A stretch of 46,213 bases of DNA from Phycisphaerales bacterium UBA1845 (GCA_002338715.1 DDIR01000059.1:43451-89663); one strand, 5' to 3'. Numbered from the stretch's first letter, positions 16,582-25,711 are shown. Numbers and translations: made by a program. The notes: generated by a model from the sequence alone, not told the origin.

Positions 16582-18921
16582 ATGATCCGTGAATCCGTCA
16601 AACCTGCTGCCCCGCGCGGTGCGATCCTTGCCGGTTTCGCCGTGTTGATTGCGTTGGTCCTCATCGCCCATTGGCCGGTGCTGTCGGCTGGTGCGCTTTC
16701 GCTGGATGATTCGGAATTCCTGACGAACAATCGGCTGGTGCAGAACCCGAGTTGGGATTCGGCTCGGAGGTTTCTCACCGAGGTGCTCGAACCCTCCACC
16801 GTTCGCGGTTACTACCTGCCGGTTTCGATGATTTCTCTGATGGGTGATTATGCGATGGGTGGGCGTCCTGACAATCTTCGCCCGTTTCATCGCACGAGTT
16901 TAATGCTGCACGTGGCCAACTGCGTGTTGCTGACGCTGTTGTTGGGTTGGCTCTTCGGTTGGAGCCTCCCGGTGTTTGCGGCTGGGTTGTTGTATGGACT
17001 GCATCCGATCACAGTTGAGCCGGTGGTTTGGGTCGGTGAGCGCAAGACGTTGTTGGCCGCCTTCTTTGTGCTGCTGGCGATGCTGGCCCATGTGCGTCAT
17101 GCGAAGGTTGGCGGATGGCGATGGGTGCTGGCGGGGACGATCGCTTACGCGCTGGCGATGATGTCCAAACCGACGGCTGTCATGCTGCCGCTGCTGTTGA
17201 TTGTGATGGACGGTTGGCCGCTGGGCCGCCTCAACAAACGGGCGATCGTCGAAAAAGTGCCACTGTTTGGCATCATGCTGCTGTTTTCGGTGATCGCGTG
17301 GATGTCGCACGAGCGGACGGCAGGCTTTCTCTCGCAGGAATCGCCGGCTGCGGTTAATCGCGGGCTTCTGGTTTTGTATCTGTGTGGGTTTTACGCGTCA
17401 AAACTTTGTTGGCCCGTCGACCTGACGCCGATCTATTCGATTCCCAATCCGCTTTCGCCCACGCATCCGCTGGTCATCGTTGGCTTGCTGCTCCTTGGGG
17501 GAACTTTCCTCGCATGGCTGCTTATAAAGCGTACACGATTCACCCCTGGCGGTGTTTTGTTTTTCGGTTTGGCGTTGGCTCCGACGATGGGCGTGGTGCG
17601 ATATAGCTGGGTGACGGCATCGGATAAGTACGTTTATCTTCCCGCGTTTGGATTGGCGATGTTGGCCGCCTGGCTGCTCGTTTTCCTGTGGAACAAGGTT
17701 AATTCGAAGAATCGCGCCGCACTTGTGGGCGTGATTGTCGCGATTCTCGGATTGGAGTTCGCGGGGACGCGGATGGCGATCGGTCATTGGCGCGACACGG
17801 AATCGCACTTTCGATATCTCACCGCGCGGGCGCCCGGGCACCCGATGGCCCACTACGGTCTTGGGCAAAGTCTGCATCGGCAGAAGCGCTACGTCGATGC
17901 CGCAGAGCAGTACGAACAGGTGCTGCAAGTTGCGCCGAACTATGCCGAAGTGCATCACGATCTGGGCGTCTGTCTGTTTGAGCAAGGATTGATCGATCAA
18001 GCGATGAAGCAGTATCGCCGGGCGATTGAAATCAAACCGGAAGTCAGCGAGTTTCATCGGTCGCTGGGCGTGGCGCTGGCTGGGATCGGCGAGACCGACG
18101 GGGCGACGGCATCGCTGCATCGGGCGCTTGAACTCGATCCGAAAAATGCGAATGCCCATGCCGACCTGGCTAAGACGCTTTACGGTTTGGGCGATTCTGC
18201 CGGTGCAATCGAGGAATTTCGTCGCGCATTGGAAATTGACCCCGGTTTGGTCGTCGCGAGGAATGGGCTCGGGGTGGTGCTGGCTGAGACGGGCGACGTG
18301 GACGCTTCGATCGCGGAATTTCTCGCGTGTTTGCAGGCTGAGCCGAACAATGCCGAGGTGCACAACAGCCTGGCCAACTCGTACTTGAAGAAGCGGGAGT
18401 TTGATAAGGCGCTCGAGCATTACGAACAAGCCGTTAAAGCCCAGCCCGACTATGCGGTCGCCCATCACAATCTAGCCGTATTGCTAGCCGATTTGAAGCG
18501 AACGGACGAAGCGATCGAGCAGCACCTGTTGGCGATTAAATCCGATCCGGATTATCTCGAAGCGCGGTTGAATTTGGCCAACCTTTACGCGGGTGCGCAG
18601 CGTTTCGAGGAAGCCGGGGCGCAACTTCGCAAGGCGATCGAAAGTCATCCGGATATGCCGGCTGCTTATAACAACCTCGCGACGATTCTGCGCTGGCAGG
18701 AGCGCATCGAGGAGGCAGCCGACGTTTATGCCAACGTGGTTCGCCTGATGCCCAACGATGCCAACGCTCAGTACACGATGGGCAAACTTCACTTGCATCT
18801 TGAGCATACGGACGAGGCGATCGCCTGTTTCAAGCGGGCATTGGAACTCAATCCCAAACACGAACGCGCCCGCACCGAGTTGGACGCGCTGCAACAAACG
18901 CCACCTCCAGCCAATCCTTAG
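16582..18921 (+). CDS. TMTC-like membrane protein with ten tetratricopeptide repeats
   Basis: About 779 residues from the ATG at 16582; a longer form from 16477 is open but less likely. The first 410 residues hold roughly ten hydrophobic helices. After the first helix comes LSLDDSEFLTNN, whose DD resembles the catalytic acidic motif of GT-C/TMTC O-mannosyltransferases; WVGERKTLLAAFF and SDKYVYLPAFGL are further family-like blocks. The C-terminal half has ten TPRs of 34 residues ending near residue 765, usually a protein-binding scaffold. Such proteins are frequent in planctomycetes. Glycosyl transfer is an inference from the motif; the substrate is unknown. It stands alone between the lipoprotein region and the DUF1579 gene. 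Confidence 0.85.
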   Translation: MIRESVKPAAPRGAILAGFAVLIALVLIAHWPVLSAGALSLDDSEFLTNNRLVQNPSWDSARRFLTEVLEPSTVRGYYLPVSMISLMGDYAMGGRPDNLRPFHRTSLMLHVANCVLLTLLLGWLFGWSLPVFAAGLLYGLHPITVEPVVWVGERKTLLAAFFVLLAMLAHVRHAKVGGWRWVLAGTIAYALAMMSKPTAVMLPLLLIVMDGWPLGRLNKRAIVEKVPLFGIMLLFSVIAWMSHERTAGFLSQESPAAVNRGLLVLYLCGFYASKLCWPVDLTPIYSIPNPLSPTHPLVIVGLLLLGGTFLAWLLIKRTRFTPGGVLFFGLALAPTMGVVRYSWVTASDKYVYLPAFGLAMLAAWLLVFLWNKVNSKNRAALVGVIVAILGLEFAGTRMAIGHWRDTESHFRYLTARAPGHPMAHYGLGQSLHRQKRYVDAAEQYEQVLQVAPNYAEVHHDLGVCLFEQGLIDQAMKQYRRAIEIKPEVSEFHRSLGVALAGIGETDGATASLHRALELDPKNANAHADLAKTLYGLGDSAGAIEEFRRALEIDPGLVVARNGLGVVLAETGDVDASIAEFLACLQAEPNNAEVHNSLANSYLKKREFDKALEHYEQAVKAQPDYAVAHHNLAVLLADLKRTDEAIEQHLLAIKSDPDYLEARLNLANLYAGAQRFEEAGAQLRKAIESHPDMPAAYNNLATILRWQERIEEAADVYANVVRLMPNDANAQYTMGKLHLHLEHTDEAIACFKRALELNPKHERARTELDALQQTPPPANP

Positions 18922-19041
18922 CGGTTTTAACTTGCCCGCTTGATTCATCTTGGCCGGCGCCTTTCCCTTTGTTACGATTTCCGCGGGCTGGTTCATCCTT
19001 TTCAACAACTTAATGACCTTCTCTGAAGAAAGGGACACGCA

Positions 19042-19665
19042 ATGACACGAGGAACGTTACGACTTGCACTGGTGGCGATGTGCGGATTCGCGTTTGGGGC
19101 GGCATTGGTGGCGCATGCTGACGACGATGATGACAAGCCGAAGGGTCAAGACCCCATGAATGATCCGAAGATGGCCGCCATAATGAAGTACTCGCAACCC
19201 GGTCCGGAACACGGGGCGCTTCAGCAGTTGGTTGGCGATTGGGATCAGCAGGTGAAGTGGCGGATGACGCCCGACAGCCCGTGGGTGACCTCAACCAGCG
19301 AATGCGAAAATGAATTGGTGCTGGGCGGCAGGTTTGTGCGCTCGACGATCGAGTCGAAAGATGATGACGGTTTTGAGTACATGGCGATTGGTTACACGGG
19401 GTTCGACACGTATCGGAAGAAATACGTCGCGACCTGGATGGACAACATGACCACGATGATCAACTTCTCGGATGGCAGTTACGATCCGACAGCCCGCATG
19501 TTCATGTTCCTTGGCACCACGCCGGACTTTGAAACCGGCAAAACCAAGCACTACCGCAGCCAGTTGACCATCCATCACAAGGACGCGATGACTGAACAAG
19601 TTTTTGAGACGGATGCGAATGGTCAGGAGTTCATGAGTTTGGAGATTCACTACAAGCGCGATTGA
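19042..19665 (+). CDS. Secreted DUF1579 family protein
   Basis: Protein of 207 residues with a signal peptide ending near VAHA, then an aspartate run (DDDDDKPKGQD). The body matches DUF1579: HGALQQLVGDWDQQVKW, ECENELVLGGRFVRSTIE, GFDTYRKKYVATWMDNM and a final beta-rich region. This fold is a lipocalin-like barrel of unknown function. An AGAAAGGGA ribosome site precedes the ATG. It converges with the GNAT gene, the two being separated by a pair of inverted REP-like palindromes. Confidence 0.88.
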   Translation: MTRGTLRLALVAMCGFAFGAALVAHADDDDDKPKGQDPMNDPKMAAIMKYSQPGPEHGALQQLVGDWDQQVKWRMTPDSPWVTSTSECENELVLGGRFVRSTIESKDDDGFEYMAIGYTGFDTYRKKYVATWMDNMTTMINFSDGSYDPTARMFMFLGTTPDFETGKTKHYRSQLTIHHKDAMTEQVFETDANGQEFMSLEIHYKRD

Positions 19666-19720
19666 TGCGGTAGTGGTTTGCTTGCCGAAGTTGTCGCGTC
19701 ACAGGTACCGTTGCCGTCGC

Positions 19721-19749
19721 GTCATTCCCTTGCGGGCGGGAATCCAGAA
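19721..19749 (+). repeat. REP-like palindrome, pair 1 left
   Basis: GTC-ATTCCC, loop TTGCGGGC, GGGAAT-CCAGAA. The upper stem is degraded relative to other copies. It faces the copy at 19845-19873 in inverted orientation. Confidence 0.8.
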
Positions 19750-19844
19750 TCGGGCGGAAACCACGCGTCATTTGAACAACTTGCGGTGACGGAGAAACAT
19801 TCGCGACCGGTGGCGAACTCTTTATCACTGGCGGATAGCGCGCG

Positions 19845-19873
19845 TTCTGGATTCCCGCTTTCGCGGGAATGAC
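19845..19873 (-). repeat. REP-like palindrome, pair 1 right
   Basis: TTCTGG-ATTCCCGC, loop TTTC, GCGGGAAT-GAC: the inverted mate of 19721-19749, 95 nt away. Outer limits of the pair span 153 bp, lying between convergent genes. Confidence 0.85.
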
Positions 19874-19879
19874 GGCGCT

Positions 19880-20416
19880 TTAGACTTTTGCCTGATATTG
19901 CTCACGGGTGATGCGATAGAGCACGTGGGGCAAGTCGGCATGAATGATGTCGCGCTCGTAGGTCATGTGCAGTTTTTCCATGACCCGGCGCGACGCTTTG
20001 TTTTCGTGCAAGGTGAATGCGACGACGTTTTGCATCTGCAATTGATTGAACGCGATGTCGGCAGACAGCGCCGCGATTTCGGTGGCTCGACCCTTGCCCC
20101 AGTGCGAAACAGGAACGGCGTAGGCGATTTCGATTTCGGGTTGGCCGTCCTGAATGAGTTTGCGAAGTCCGCCTCGACCCGCAAATTGGCCGGTTTCCCG
20201 GTCGAAAAAGCACCAAAGACCGAACCCGTGTTCGTTCCAGTGGGCGACGTTCTTATCGAAACCTTCGCGGATTTTGGTTACAGATTGGACGCCGCCGAGG
20301 GTGGTCATCACTTGCGGATCTTGATAGAGCGCCACCATGTGGGCGAAGTGTCGCTCGGCGATGCGCTCCGCGCGCATGTGCTTGGTGGTCGCGGTTTCGA
20401 TGGATGGCGCGGTCAT
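19880..20416 (-). CDS. GNAT family N-acetyltransferase, RimJ/RimL type
   Basis: Protein of 178 residues resembling the RimJ/RimL branch (Acetyltransf_3): an N-terminal TKHMRAERIAERHFAHMVALY segment, then FDRETGQFAGRGGLR, and the acetyl-CoA site HWGKGRATEIAALSADIAF near residue 105. It continues with VVAFTLHENKASRRVMEKLHM, the family's NxxS/A-xxxxEKxG block. These enzymes acetylate amino groups of ribosomal proteins, nucleotides or small molecules; the acceptor here is unknown. It lies downstream of the topoisomerase VI genes on the same strand but is separated from them by a REP pair of about 240 bp, so co-transcription is uncertain. Confidence 0.9.
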   Translation of the reverse strand: MTAPSIETATTKHMRAERIAERHFAHMVALYQDPQVMTTLGGVQSVTKIREGFDKNVAHWNEHGFGLWCFFDRETGQFAGRGGLRKLIQDGQPEIEIAYAVPVSHWGKGRATEIAALSADIAFNQLQMQNVVAFTLHENKASRRVMEKLHMTYERDIIHADLPHVLYRITREQYQAKV

Positions 20417-20464
20417 CGTTGCTACTTGTTCTCGTTATCGATTTGGTGAACACATCCCATTGTC

Positions 20465-20492
20465 GTCATTCCCGCGCACGCGGGAATCCAGG
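20465..20492 (+). repeat. REP-like palindrome, pair 2 left
   Basis: GTC-ATTCCCGC, loop GCAC, GCGGGAAT-CCAGG, a perfect 8-bp stem. It faces the copy at 20583-20611. Confidence 0.85.
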
Positions 20493-20582
20493 ACGTGCGC
20501 ATTGACCCAATGAATTTGCGCATCGGCTATGGATGATTTTACGTCACCCCGTGTTTTGATGGAACGTGTGGTGCCCGCCTCA

Positions 20583-20611
20583 TTCTGGATTCCCGCTTTC
20601 GCGGGAATGAC
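20583..20611 (-). repeat. REP-like palindrome, pair 2 right
   Basis: TTCTGG-ATTCCCGC, loop TTTC, GCGGGAAT-GAC, inverted with respect to 20465-20492 and 90 nt from it; the pair spans 147 bp. It lies just downstream of the topoisomerase VI subunit A gene. Confidence 0.85.
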
Positions 20612-20653
20612 GGCGCGCCAGGAACTTCGCGATATACAACAGTCCGCCCGACA

Positions 20654-21841
20654 CTAATCCAGCCACGACTTGGGTTGTTTCAGGCGTTGCGGCGTGTATT
20701 CGTCGGTGACGAAAGTCAGGTTCTTGCTGCAGAGTGCTTCGACTTCCATCTTGAAACCGTTCTTGATCATCTGGCGGATTTCTTTTTCCCACGGCTTCTT
20801 GCCGGCGAACCATGGGTAGCTGAGGATCTGCTTGGCCCGCTTGATGTCGTTGGCGTCGAGTTCGATTTTGACGTCGTCGGTCAGGTCGAAGCGTTCGTAG
20901 TCGTAGCTCGACACGCCGATGAAGCGGGCGTTCGGGACGGCCATCCTGGAAGACTCGAACGCAAGATTGATCGAACCCTGCTTGATCACGGAGTAGATGT
21001 AATATCCCCACGGGTCGTTATCGAGCAGGCAGACGACGGGCAGCTTGAGTTCGTCGTGCAGGCGATAGAGCATCCGGCGCACGCCGCGTGACGGCTGACC
21101 TCCACCGTGCGTGAGGATGCAGCGGTGTTTCTCCCAGAAACGATCTTCCACGAAGCGACGCCAGACCGTGTCTTTTTCGACATGGAGGACGTACTTGGCT
21201 TTGCATTTCTTGAACTGGATCACGTTCGGTTCGACGATGCTCGGGATGGCGTAACCACCGCTGCCGAGTTTGGTGGCGTCGATGGTGTCGCCGCTGTCGA
21301 CGAAGGTCAGTTCACCGATGAGTGCGCCCTTGCTGCCGGCGAAAACGTGCAACTCTTCGCGCAGGGCTTCGAGGGCGACTTCCAGATCCTCGATCACCGG
21401 ATCCGACTCATCCTGACTGTCGAAGGTTTTCTCCTTCGTGCCTTTGATCGTGTGCTTGGCGAGATAATAGATCTGTCGAATGCTGGCTGTCTTGTCGGCA
21501 TCGACGAGTTCCTTGCACTTGCTGGCCACCAGCAGCGTCTGCATGAAGCGTTTGGCTTGACCATAATTGAATAGTGACCGTTGCTGGCAGCGGTCGCCCA
21601 TTTCGATGTAGCGCGTTTTGGGGTTGAAGCTGACGTTGCTCAGTGCGCGGATGGGGATATCGATCGCCGGTTCACGCCGCCCAAAGGCATTTTCCACGAC
21701 GGATTCGGCGAGGCCTTCGAGCTTGGCTGTGGTTTTGACGCCATTGGAGCCGCGCTTGGATCGTTTCTTGATCACGGTTTTCGCGGATGCGTCAGCCGTT
21801 GTTTTCTTTGCGGTGCTTTTCTTTGTTTTCTTCTTGGCCAT
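20654..21841 (-). CDS. top6A: DNA topoisomerase VI subunit A (Spo11-like)
   Basis: Catalytic DNA-cleaving subunit of a type IIB topoisomerase, 395 residues. The 5Y-CAP domain has the catalytic tyrosine in IRQIYYLAK (Y125/Y126). The Toprim domain supplies E222 (HVEKDTVWRRF) and the acidic pair in LLDNDPWGYYIYS (D274, D276). The first 40 residues are lysine-rich and absent from typical archaeal subunits. The gene begins 54 bp after the subunit B stop, so the two form an operon in the order B then A. Topo VI relaxes and decatenates DNA through staggered double-strand breaks; it is standard in archaea and sporadic in bacteria. Identification is firm; its job in this cell is not. Confidence 0.95.
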   Translation of the reverse strand: MAKKKTKKSTAKKTTADASAKTVIKKRSKRGSNGVKTTAKLEGLAESVVENAFGRREPAIDIPIRALSNVSFNPKTRYIEMGDRCQQRSLFNYGQAKRFMQTLLVASKCKELVDADKTASIRQIYYLAKHTIKGTKEKTFDSQDESDPVIEDLEVALEALREELHVFAGSKGALIGELTFVDSGDTIDATKLGSGGYAIPSIVEPNVIQFKKCKAKYVLHVEKDTVWRRFVEDRFWEKHRCILTHGGGQPSRGVRRMLYRLHDELKLPVVCLLDNDPWGYYIYSVIKQGSINLAFESSRMAVPNARFIGVSSYDYERFDLTDDVKIELDANDIKRAKQILSYPWFAGKKPWEKEIRQMIKNGFKMEVEALCSKNLTFVTDEYTPQRLKQPKSWLD

Positions 21842-21895
21842 TGATTGCGATCGACTGTTTGGTTCGGTTTGGTTCCGAAGGTTTATTCGATTGGG

Positions 21896-23878
21896 TTACT
21901 TGCGTTTCTTTTTCTTCTTGCCGGTTGACATCGCGGGCTTGGCGTCCTTGGCTTTCTTGCTTTTTTTCTTGGACTTTTTGGCACGGGCTTTTCGTTCGGT
22001 GATGGATTCATCGTCACCGGCGAACAGTTCCATCTGACCGGGCGGGGCTTGTTCGGATTCGCCGAGCACGATGGTGTTGTCCATCTCCGATTCGCTGCCT
22101 TTGCGTTTCGCGATGATCTTGCCGTGGTCGTCGAATTCCATGTCAGCCGCATCGGTCGCGCGGGCTGCTAGTTCGCTTAGCGCGTTTCGCAGGTCGTCTT
22201 TATTGCAAACGGTCATCGCCCGGCAGGACTCGACGATCTCGTGGATGTAGCGGTGAAACACGTCGCGGCGCTGGGCGAAGTGCGACCGTTTTTTCTTGCG
22301 ACGAATGTAAGTGCCAAGGCGCCGGCCACACTCGGATAAACCGAGTTTGATCTCCTTGCGAATCTCATCGTAGTCGGCGATGGCCTCTTTCGATTCCGAC
22401 GTGAAGGGAACCCAGACGCTGGCCATGTGAATGAGCACGACGAATGGCGCTTGTGGCAGCGATGATCGTGCCTGCGACAAGCCGTAGTTGTTCCACTTGG
22501 TATCGACGACGCTCTTGAACGTGCAGCATCCGCTTTGTTGGTAGAGCAGTGGCACGCGGTTGGCGAAACGAATGACGCGGGCGGTGGTGGGTTGTTTGGA
22601 CTTATCATCGCCGTCACCGTTGCCATCGAGCGAACCGAGTTGACCGCCGAAAGCCATCCCGACTTCGATTTGAAACGGGTTGCCGCGGTAGACGGCTGGC
22701 GGGCGCGTCGATGCGGTGTAGAACTCGGCTTTGATCCCTTTAAGCAGACCATTGAGAATCGCTTCGGCTCCAATGGGAGCGAGGCAGTTGGTGCTGGGAG
22801 CGCGAAGTTTGGTTTCCTGGAGGACGTTGAAGAGTTTTTCGACGTCGGGCGGCAGGATGCTCTGGATCCAGGTGCGTTGGGTCAGACCGGCTTTTTCGCA
22901 AACTTCCTTGGCGATCTTTGGGCTGACGCGGGAGAATTCGCTGCTGAGAAACGCGCCCAACTGTTTGGACTCGGTTTCCTTGAGCATCTTCATCAACACG
23001 CCGAGTTCAACGCCGTGCGGGTGCGGTTTGATCTCTTCGGTTTGTTCCGGAAGTTCATCGACGTTGCGCAGGTACTCGATGACTTTTTTGTCGGGACCTT
23101 TGAAGACGATCGTCGTGTGCGGGTTGGCGATCGCGGTCAGTTCGATGTATTCCGCCACGCTCTGGCGGCCTTTGTTGTAGCTGGCCACCATTTCGATTTC
23201 GATTTCCGTTCCCTGGTCCCACGGAACTTCGACTGTTTTGTCGGCGATGATATCGGGTTTGTTTTTCTTGGTATCGATCGCGAGTTTGTAGTGGTGAGCC
23301 GGTTTGCCTTTGCCGGTTCGGCTGACGATGCTGACGGGTTTCCCGGTGGTGATCAGGCCATACATGCCAGCCGCACTGATGCCGATGCCTTGTTGGCCAC
23401 GCGACATCTTGAGGCGGTGAAACTTCGAACCGTAGAGCAGTTTTCCGAAGATGTTGGGGATTTGCGCTTTGACGATGCCGGGTCCGTTGTCGCGGCAAAT
23501 CATGCGGAAGCGGTCTTCAGCCAGTTGTTTGATTTCCAGGTAGATTTCCGGAAACACGCCACCTTCTTCGCATGCGTCGAGGGCGTTGTCGACGGCTTCC
23601 TTGACGCTGGTCAGCAGCGCTTTTCGTTTGTTGTCGAAGCCGAGTAGATGGCGGTTGCGTGCGAAGAATTCTGAAATGGAAATCTCGCGTTGCTGCTTGG
23701 CCATCGTTTCAGCCGACGCGCCGGGAGTACGACTCTTCTTTTTGCTCACCTTGCCTGCCTTGATACGGGTTAACGTTTCGACACTGCTGGAAATCGAAGT
23801 TTGCGGTTGGAGTTTGATATCTGTCTGGGCTGTGATATCTGAGTCCAGACACGCACCGCCCGCCCGCTGATCTTCCAT
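21896..23878 (-). CDS. top6B: DNA topoisomerase VI subunit B (GHKL ATPase)
   Basis: ATPase and transducer subunit, 660 residues from the ATG at 23878 (GGAGG lies 11 nt upstream; an ATG six codons earlier overlaps that site). The GHKL motifs are clear: EAVDNALDACEEGG, DNGPGIV and SRGQQGIGISAAGMYG near residues 75-170, then the helix-2-turn-helix and transducer domains, with the switch lysine probably in NPFQIEVG-flanking strands. Two additions are notable: about 58 residues before the usual MAKQQREISISEFF start, and a C-terminal tail of about 30 residues that is mostly lysine. It is divergent from dnaA, with 386 bp and DnaA boxes between them. Confidence 0.95.
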   Translation of the reverse strand: MEDQRAGGACLDSDITAQTDIKLQPQTSISSSVETLTRIKAGKVSKKKSRTPGASAETMAKQQREISISEFFARNRHLLGFDNKRKALLTSVKEAVDNALDACEEGGVFPEIYLEIKQLAEDRFRMICRDNGPGIVKAQIPNIFGKLLYGSKFHRLKMSRGQQGIGISAAGMYGLITTGKPVSIVSRTGKGKPAHHYKLAIDTKKNKPDIIADKTVEVPWDQGTEIEIEMVASYNKGRQSVAEYIELTAIANPHTTIVFKGPDKKVIEYLRNVDELPEQTEEIKPHPHGVELGVLMKMLKETESKQLGAFLSSEFSRVSPKIAKEVCEKAGLTQRTWIQSILPPDVEKLFNVLQETKLRAPSTNCLAPIGAEAILNGLLKGIKAEFYTASTRPPAVYRGNPFQIEVGMAFGGQLGSLDGNGDGDDKSKQPTTARVIRFANRVPLLYQQSGCCTFKSVVDTKWNNYGLSQARSSLPQAPFVVLIHMASVWVPFTSESKEAIADYDEIRKEIKLGLSECGRRLGTYIRRKKKRSHFAQRRDVFHRYIHEIVESCRAMTVCNKDDLRNALSELAARATDAADMEFDDHGKIIAKRKGSESEMDNTIVLGESEQAPPGQMELFAGDDESITERKARAKKSKKKSKKAKDAKPAMSTGKKKKKRK

Positions 23879-24044
23879 GATCCTGCTTGCCTCCATGCCT
23901 CGAGCGATTCGTTTTGAATCGGTTTGAGGTGATTCGTTGTGGAGCCTATCCTAACGTCGAAGATTCAAAGATAACAGGACATCGCGGCGTGCAAAAATCG
24001 AACCCATTGGCGGTCGCAAATGCCCCATTGAGTCGTAAGCGTTT

Positions 24045-24053
24045 TGTGGATAA
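24045..24053 (-). promoter_or_regulatory. DnaA box, perfect match
   Basis: Reads TTATCCACA on the minus strand, the exact consensus DnaA-binding nonamer, about 210 bp upstream of dnaA. Confidence 0.75.
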
Positions 24054-24106
24054 AAGCTTCGGATTCGGCGGCTGCTTGGTGTGCAATACGGACAATTCAC
24101 ACTGGT

Positions 24107-24115
24107 TTTTCCACA
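24107..24115 (+). promoter_or_regulatory. DnaA box, one mismatch
   Basis: TTTTCCACA differs from TTATCCACA at the third base only. It lies 53 nt from the perfect box and in the opposite orientation. Confidence 0.5.
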
Positions 24116-24264
24116 CGGTTTGTGTAGAATAACCGTTTGACCGCCGGCGCGGTCGATCATTCATAACTGCAATAATTAAAAAGCTTTACGTGTAATCGTA
24201 TTCGATTCCTCGACATCTTGACGAATCCGCGGAAAACCGCCCGATTCGTTTTCTGGATATTTGC

Positions 24265-25596
24265 ATGTCTTCGATTGCTGCACCTGAGTGGAAAAGCATC
24301 CTGGATCGGATCCGGTCGATGCACCCAGCCCTCATTCGCGGTTGGTTCAGTTCGCTCAAACCGATCAGTCTGGCCGGCGGTGTTTTGCGCATCCAAGCCG
24401 GCAACCTCATGCAGGTTCGGTATCTTGATGAGGAGTGCCGGACCGCATTTATCGAAGCCGCCCAAGCCGTTCTCGAGCAGTTGGTGACAGCCACCTTTGA
24501 GACCAACGCCCCCGATGAAATCGCCGACAACGACGGCTACCCGTTGTCAATTTCAGAAAACAACCAGCTTCAACTCAACGACGACTATGTGTTCGACAAC
24601 TTCGTGGTCGGGGCTGGCAACAGAATGGCGCATGCGGCTGCCGTCGCAGCGGCTGAGAACCCGGGACAGGTTTACAACCCGTTGTTCATCCACGGTGATG
24701 TGGGTCTGGGAAAGACGCATCTGCTTCAGGCAATCTGTCACGAAACGCGGCGGCTTGGGACGTGTCCGACGACGCTTTATATATCGTGCGAGACGTTTGC
24801 GAATCACTTCATCGAAGCCGTCGAGCGCGGCGCGATGAATCAGTTCCGATTTCATTATCGCCACGTCGACCTTCTGGTCATCGACGACATTCAGTTTCTC
24901 GGCGCTCGCGAACGCAGCCAGGAGGAATTCTTCCACACGTTCAATACGCTGCATCAATCGCAAAAGCAGATCGTGTTGTCGGCGGACTGCTCGCCATCGG
25001 AAATTCCAACGCTCGAGAATCGCCTCGTCAGCCGCTTCAAGTCCGGCTTGGTGGCTTCGATCGATGCGCCGTGCATGGAAACGAGGATGGCGATCCTTCG
25101 CAAGAAGTCGCGACTCCGCTGCATCGAAGTGCCGGAAGACGTGATCGAATACGTCGCGACCAACGTGCACACAAACATTCGCGATCTGGAAGGTGCGTTG
25201 TTGCGCCTCGACGCGATGAGCCAGGCGTCGGATGGGACCATCGACATGGACCTCGCGCGGCGGGCGTTGGCTGACGGTTCGGAAAGTTCGGCTATCTCGA
25301 TCCAACAGATCATCGACGTGGTAACGCGTCACTTTGGGGTGCGGGTCAAGGATTTGCAGAGCAAGAAACGTCCGAAGTCGATCAGCCATCCGCGGCAGGT
25401 GTGCATGTTTCTCGCCCGCGAATTGACGCAGCACAGCCTCGAGGAAGTGGGCGGGTATTTTGGCGGGCGCGACCATTCGACGGTGCTGCACGCCAATCGC
25501 ACGATCAAGAAAATGATCGACACGGACGCGAAAGTTCGCCGCTCTGTCGAGAACCTGCGGGCGATGCTTCGGGCCAAGCAGAATGGCATAAGCTGA
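24265..25596 (+). CDS. dnaA: Chromosomal replication initiator protein DnaA
   Basis: DnaA, 443 residues, normal length. Domain I is short (about residues 1-75) and domain II is a brief acidic linker. The AAA+ domain has the Walker A motif GDVGLGKTH near residue 145, Walker B LLVIDDIQFLGAR near residue 205, and sensor and arginine-finger segments ending NRLVSRFKSGL. Domain IV carries the DnaA signature GGRDHSTVLHANRTIKKM for box recognition at about residues 394-411. The ATG at 24265 begins MSSIAAPEWKS; upstream sequence holds DnaA boxes, which suggests autoregulation. dnaN follows 360 bp downstream. Confidence 0.97.
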   Translation: MSSIAAPEWKSILDRIRSMHPALIRGWFSSLKPISLAGGVLRIQAGNLMQVRYLDEECRTAFIEAAQAVLEQLVTATFETNAPDEIADNDGYPLSISENNQLQLNDDYVFDNFVVGAGNRMAHAAAVAAAENPGQVYNPLFIHGDVGLGKTHLLQAICHETRRLGTCPTTLYISCETFANHFIEAVERGAMNQFRFHYRHVDLLVIDDIQFLGARERSQEEFFHTFNTLHQSQKQIVLSADCSPSEIPTLENRLVSRFKSGLVASIDAPCMETRMAILRKKSRLRCIEVPEDVIEYVATNVHTNIRDLEGALLRLDAMSQASDGTIDMDLARRALADGSESSAISIQQIIDVVTRHFGVRVKDLQSKKRPKSISHPRQVCMFLARELTQHSLEEVGGYFGGRDHSTVLHANRTIKKMIDTDAKVRRSVENLRAMLRAKQNGIS

Positions 25597-25711
25597 TACG
25601 AATGCAGAAGATGCGCGGCTTATCTGACTTGTGCACAAGTGGCTGTCAGATATCACGCCGCGATGGGCTGGCTGTCATATGTGCGGTGATTGATTGGCGA
25701 ATGACTCACAG

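Larger units (their letters stand above)
23879..24264. other. oriC: Candidate replication origin region, upstream of dnaA
   Basis: A 386-bp non-coding region between divergent top6B and dnaA. It holds one perfect DnaA box (24045-24053, minus strand) and one with a single mismatch (24107-24115), followed by an AT-rich stretch (CATAACTGCAATAATTAAAA, about 24162-24181) that could unwind. TTGACC at 24137 with CATAAC at 24162 is a possible dnaA promoter with a long 19-nt spacer. Divergent transcription away from it fits an origin. A second box cluster after dnaA competes with it. Confidence 0.5.

Noticed and set aside
17398..18468. 356-codon minus-strand open frame opposite the TPR region
   Set aside because: Mirror of the repetitive TPR coding sequence; no independent protein features.
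19721..20611. CRISPR-like repetition of short palindromic sequences
   Set aside because: The units alternate in orientation, are few, have long unequal gaps and no cas genes nearby; they fit REP-type repeats.
22535..23647. 370-codon plus-strand open frame opposite top6B
   Set aside because: Antisense to conserved GHKL motifs; composition is rich in F, D, V and R as expected from the complementary strand, and it has no ribosome site.
24553..25656. 367-codon minus-strand open frame opposite dnaA
   Set aside because: Antisense to the AAA+ and box-binding domains of DnaA, which explain the sequence.
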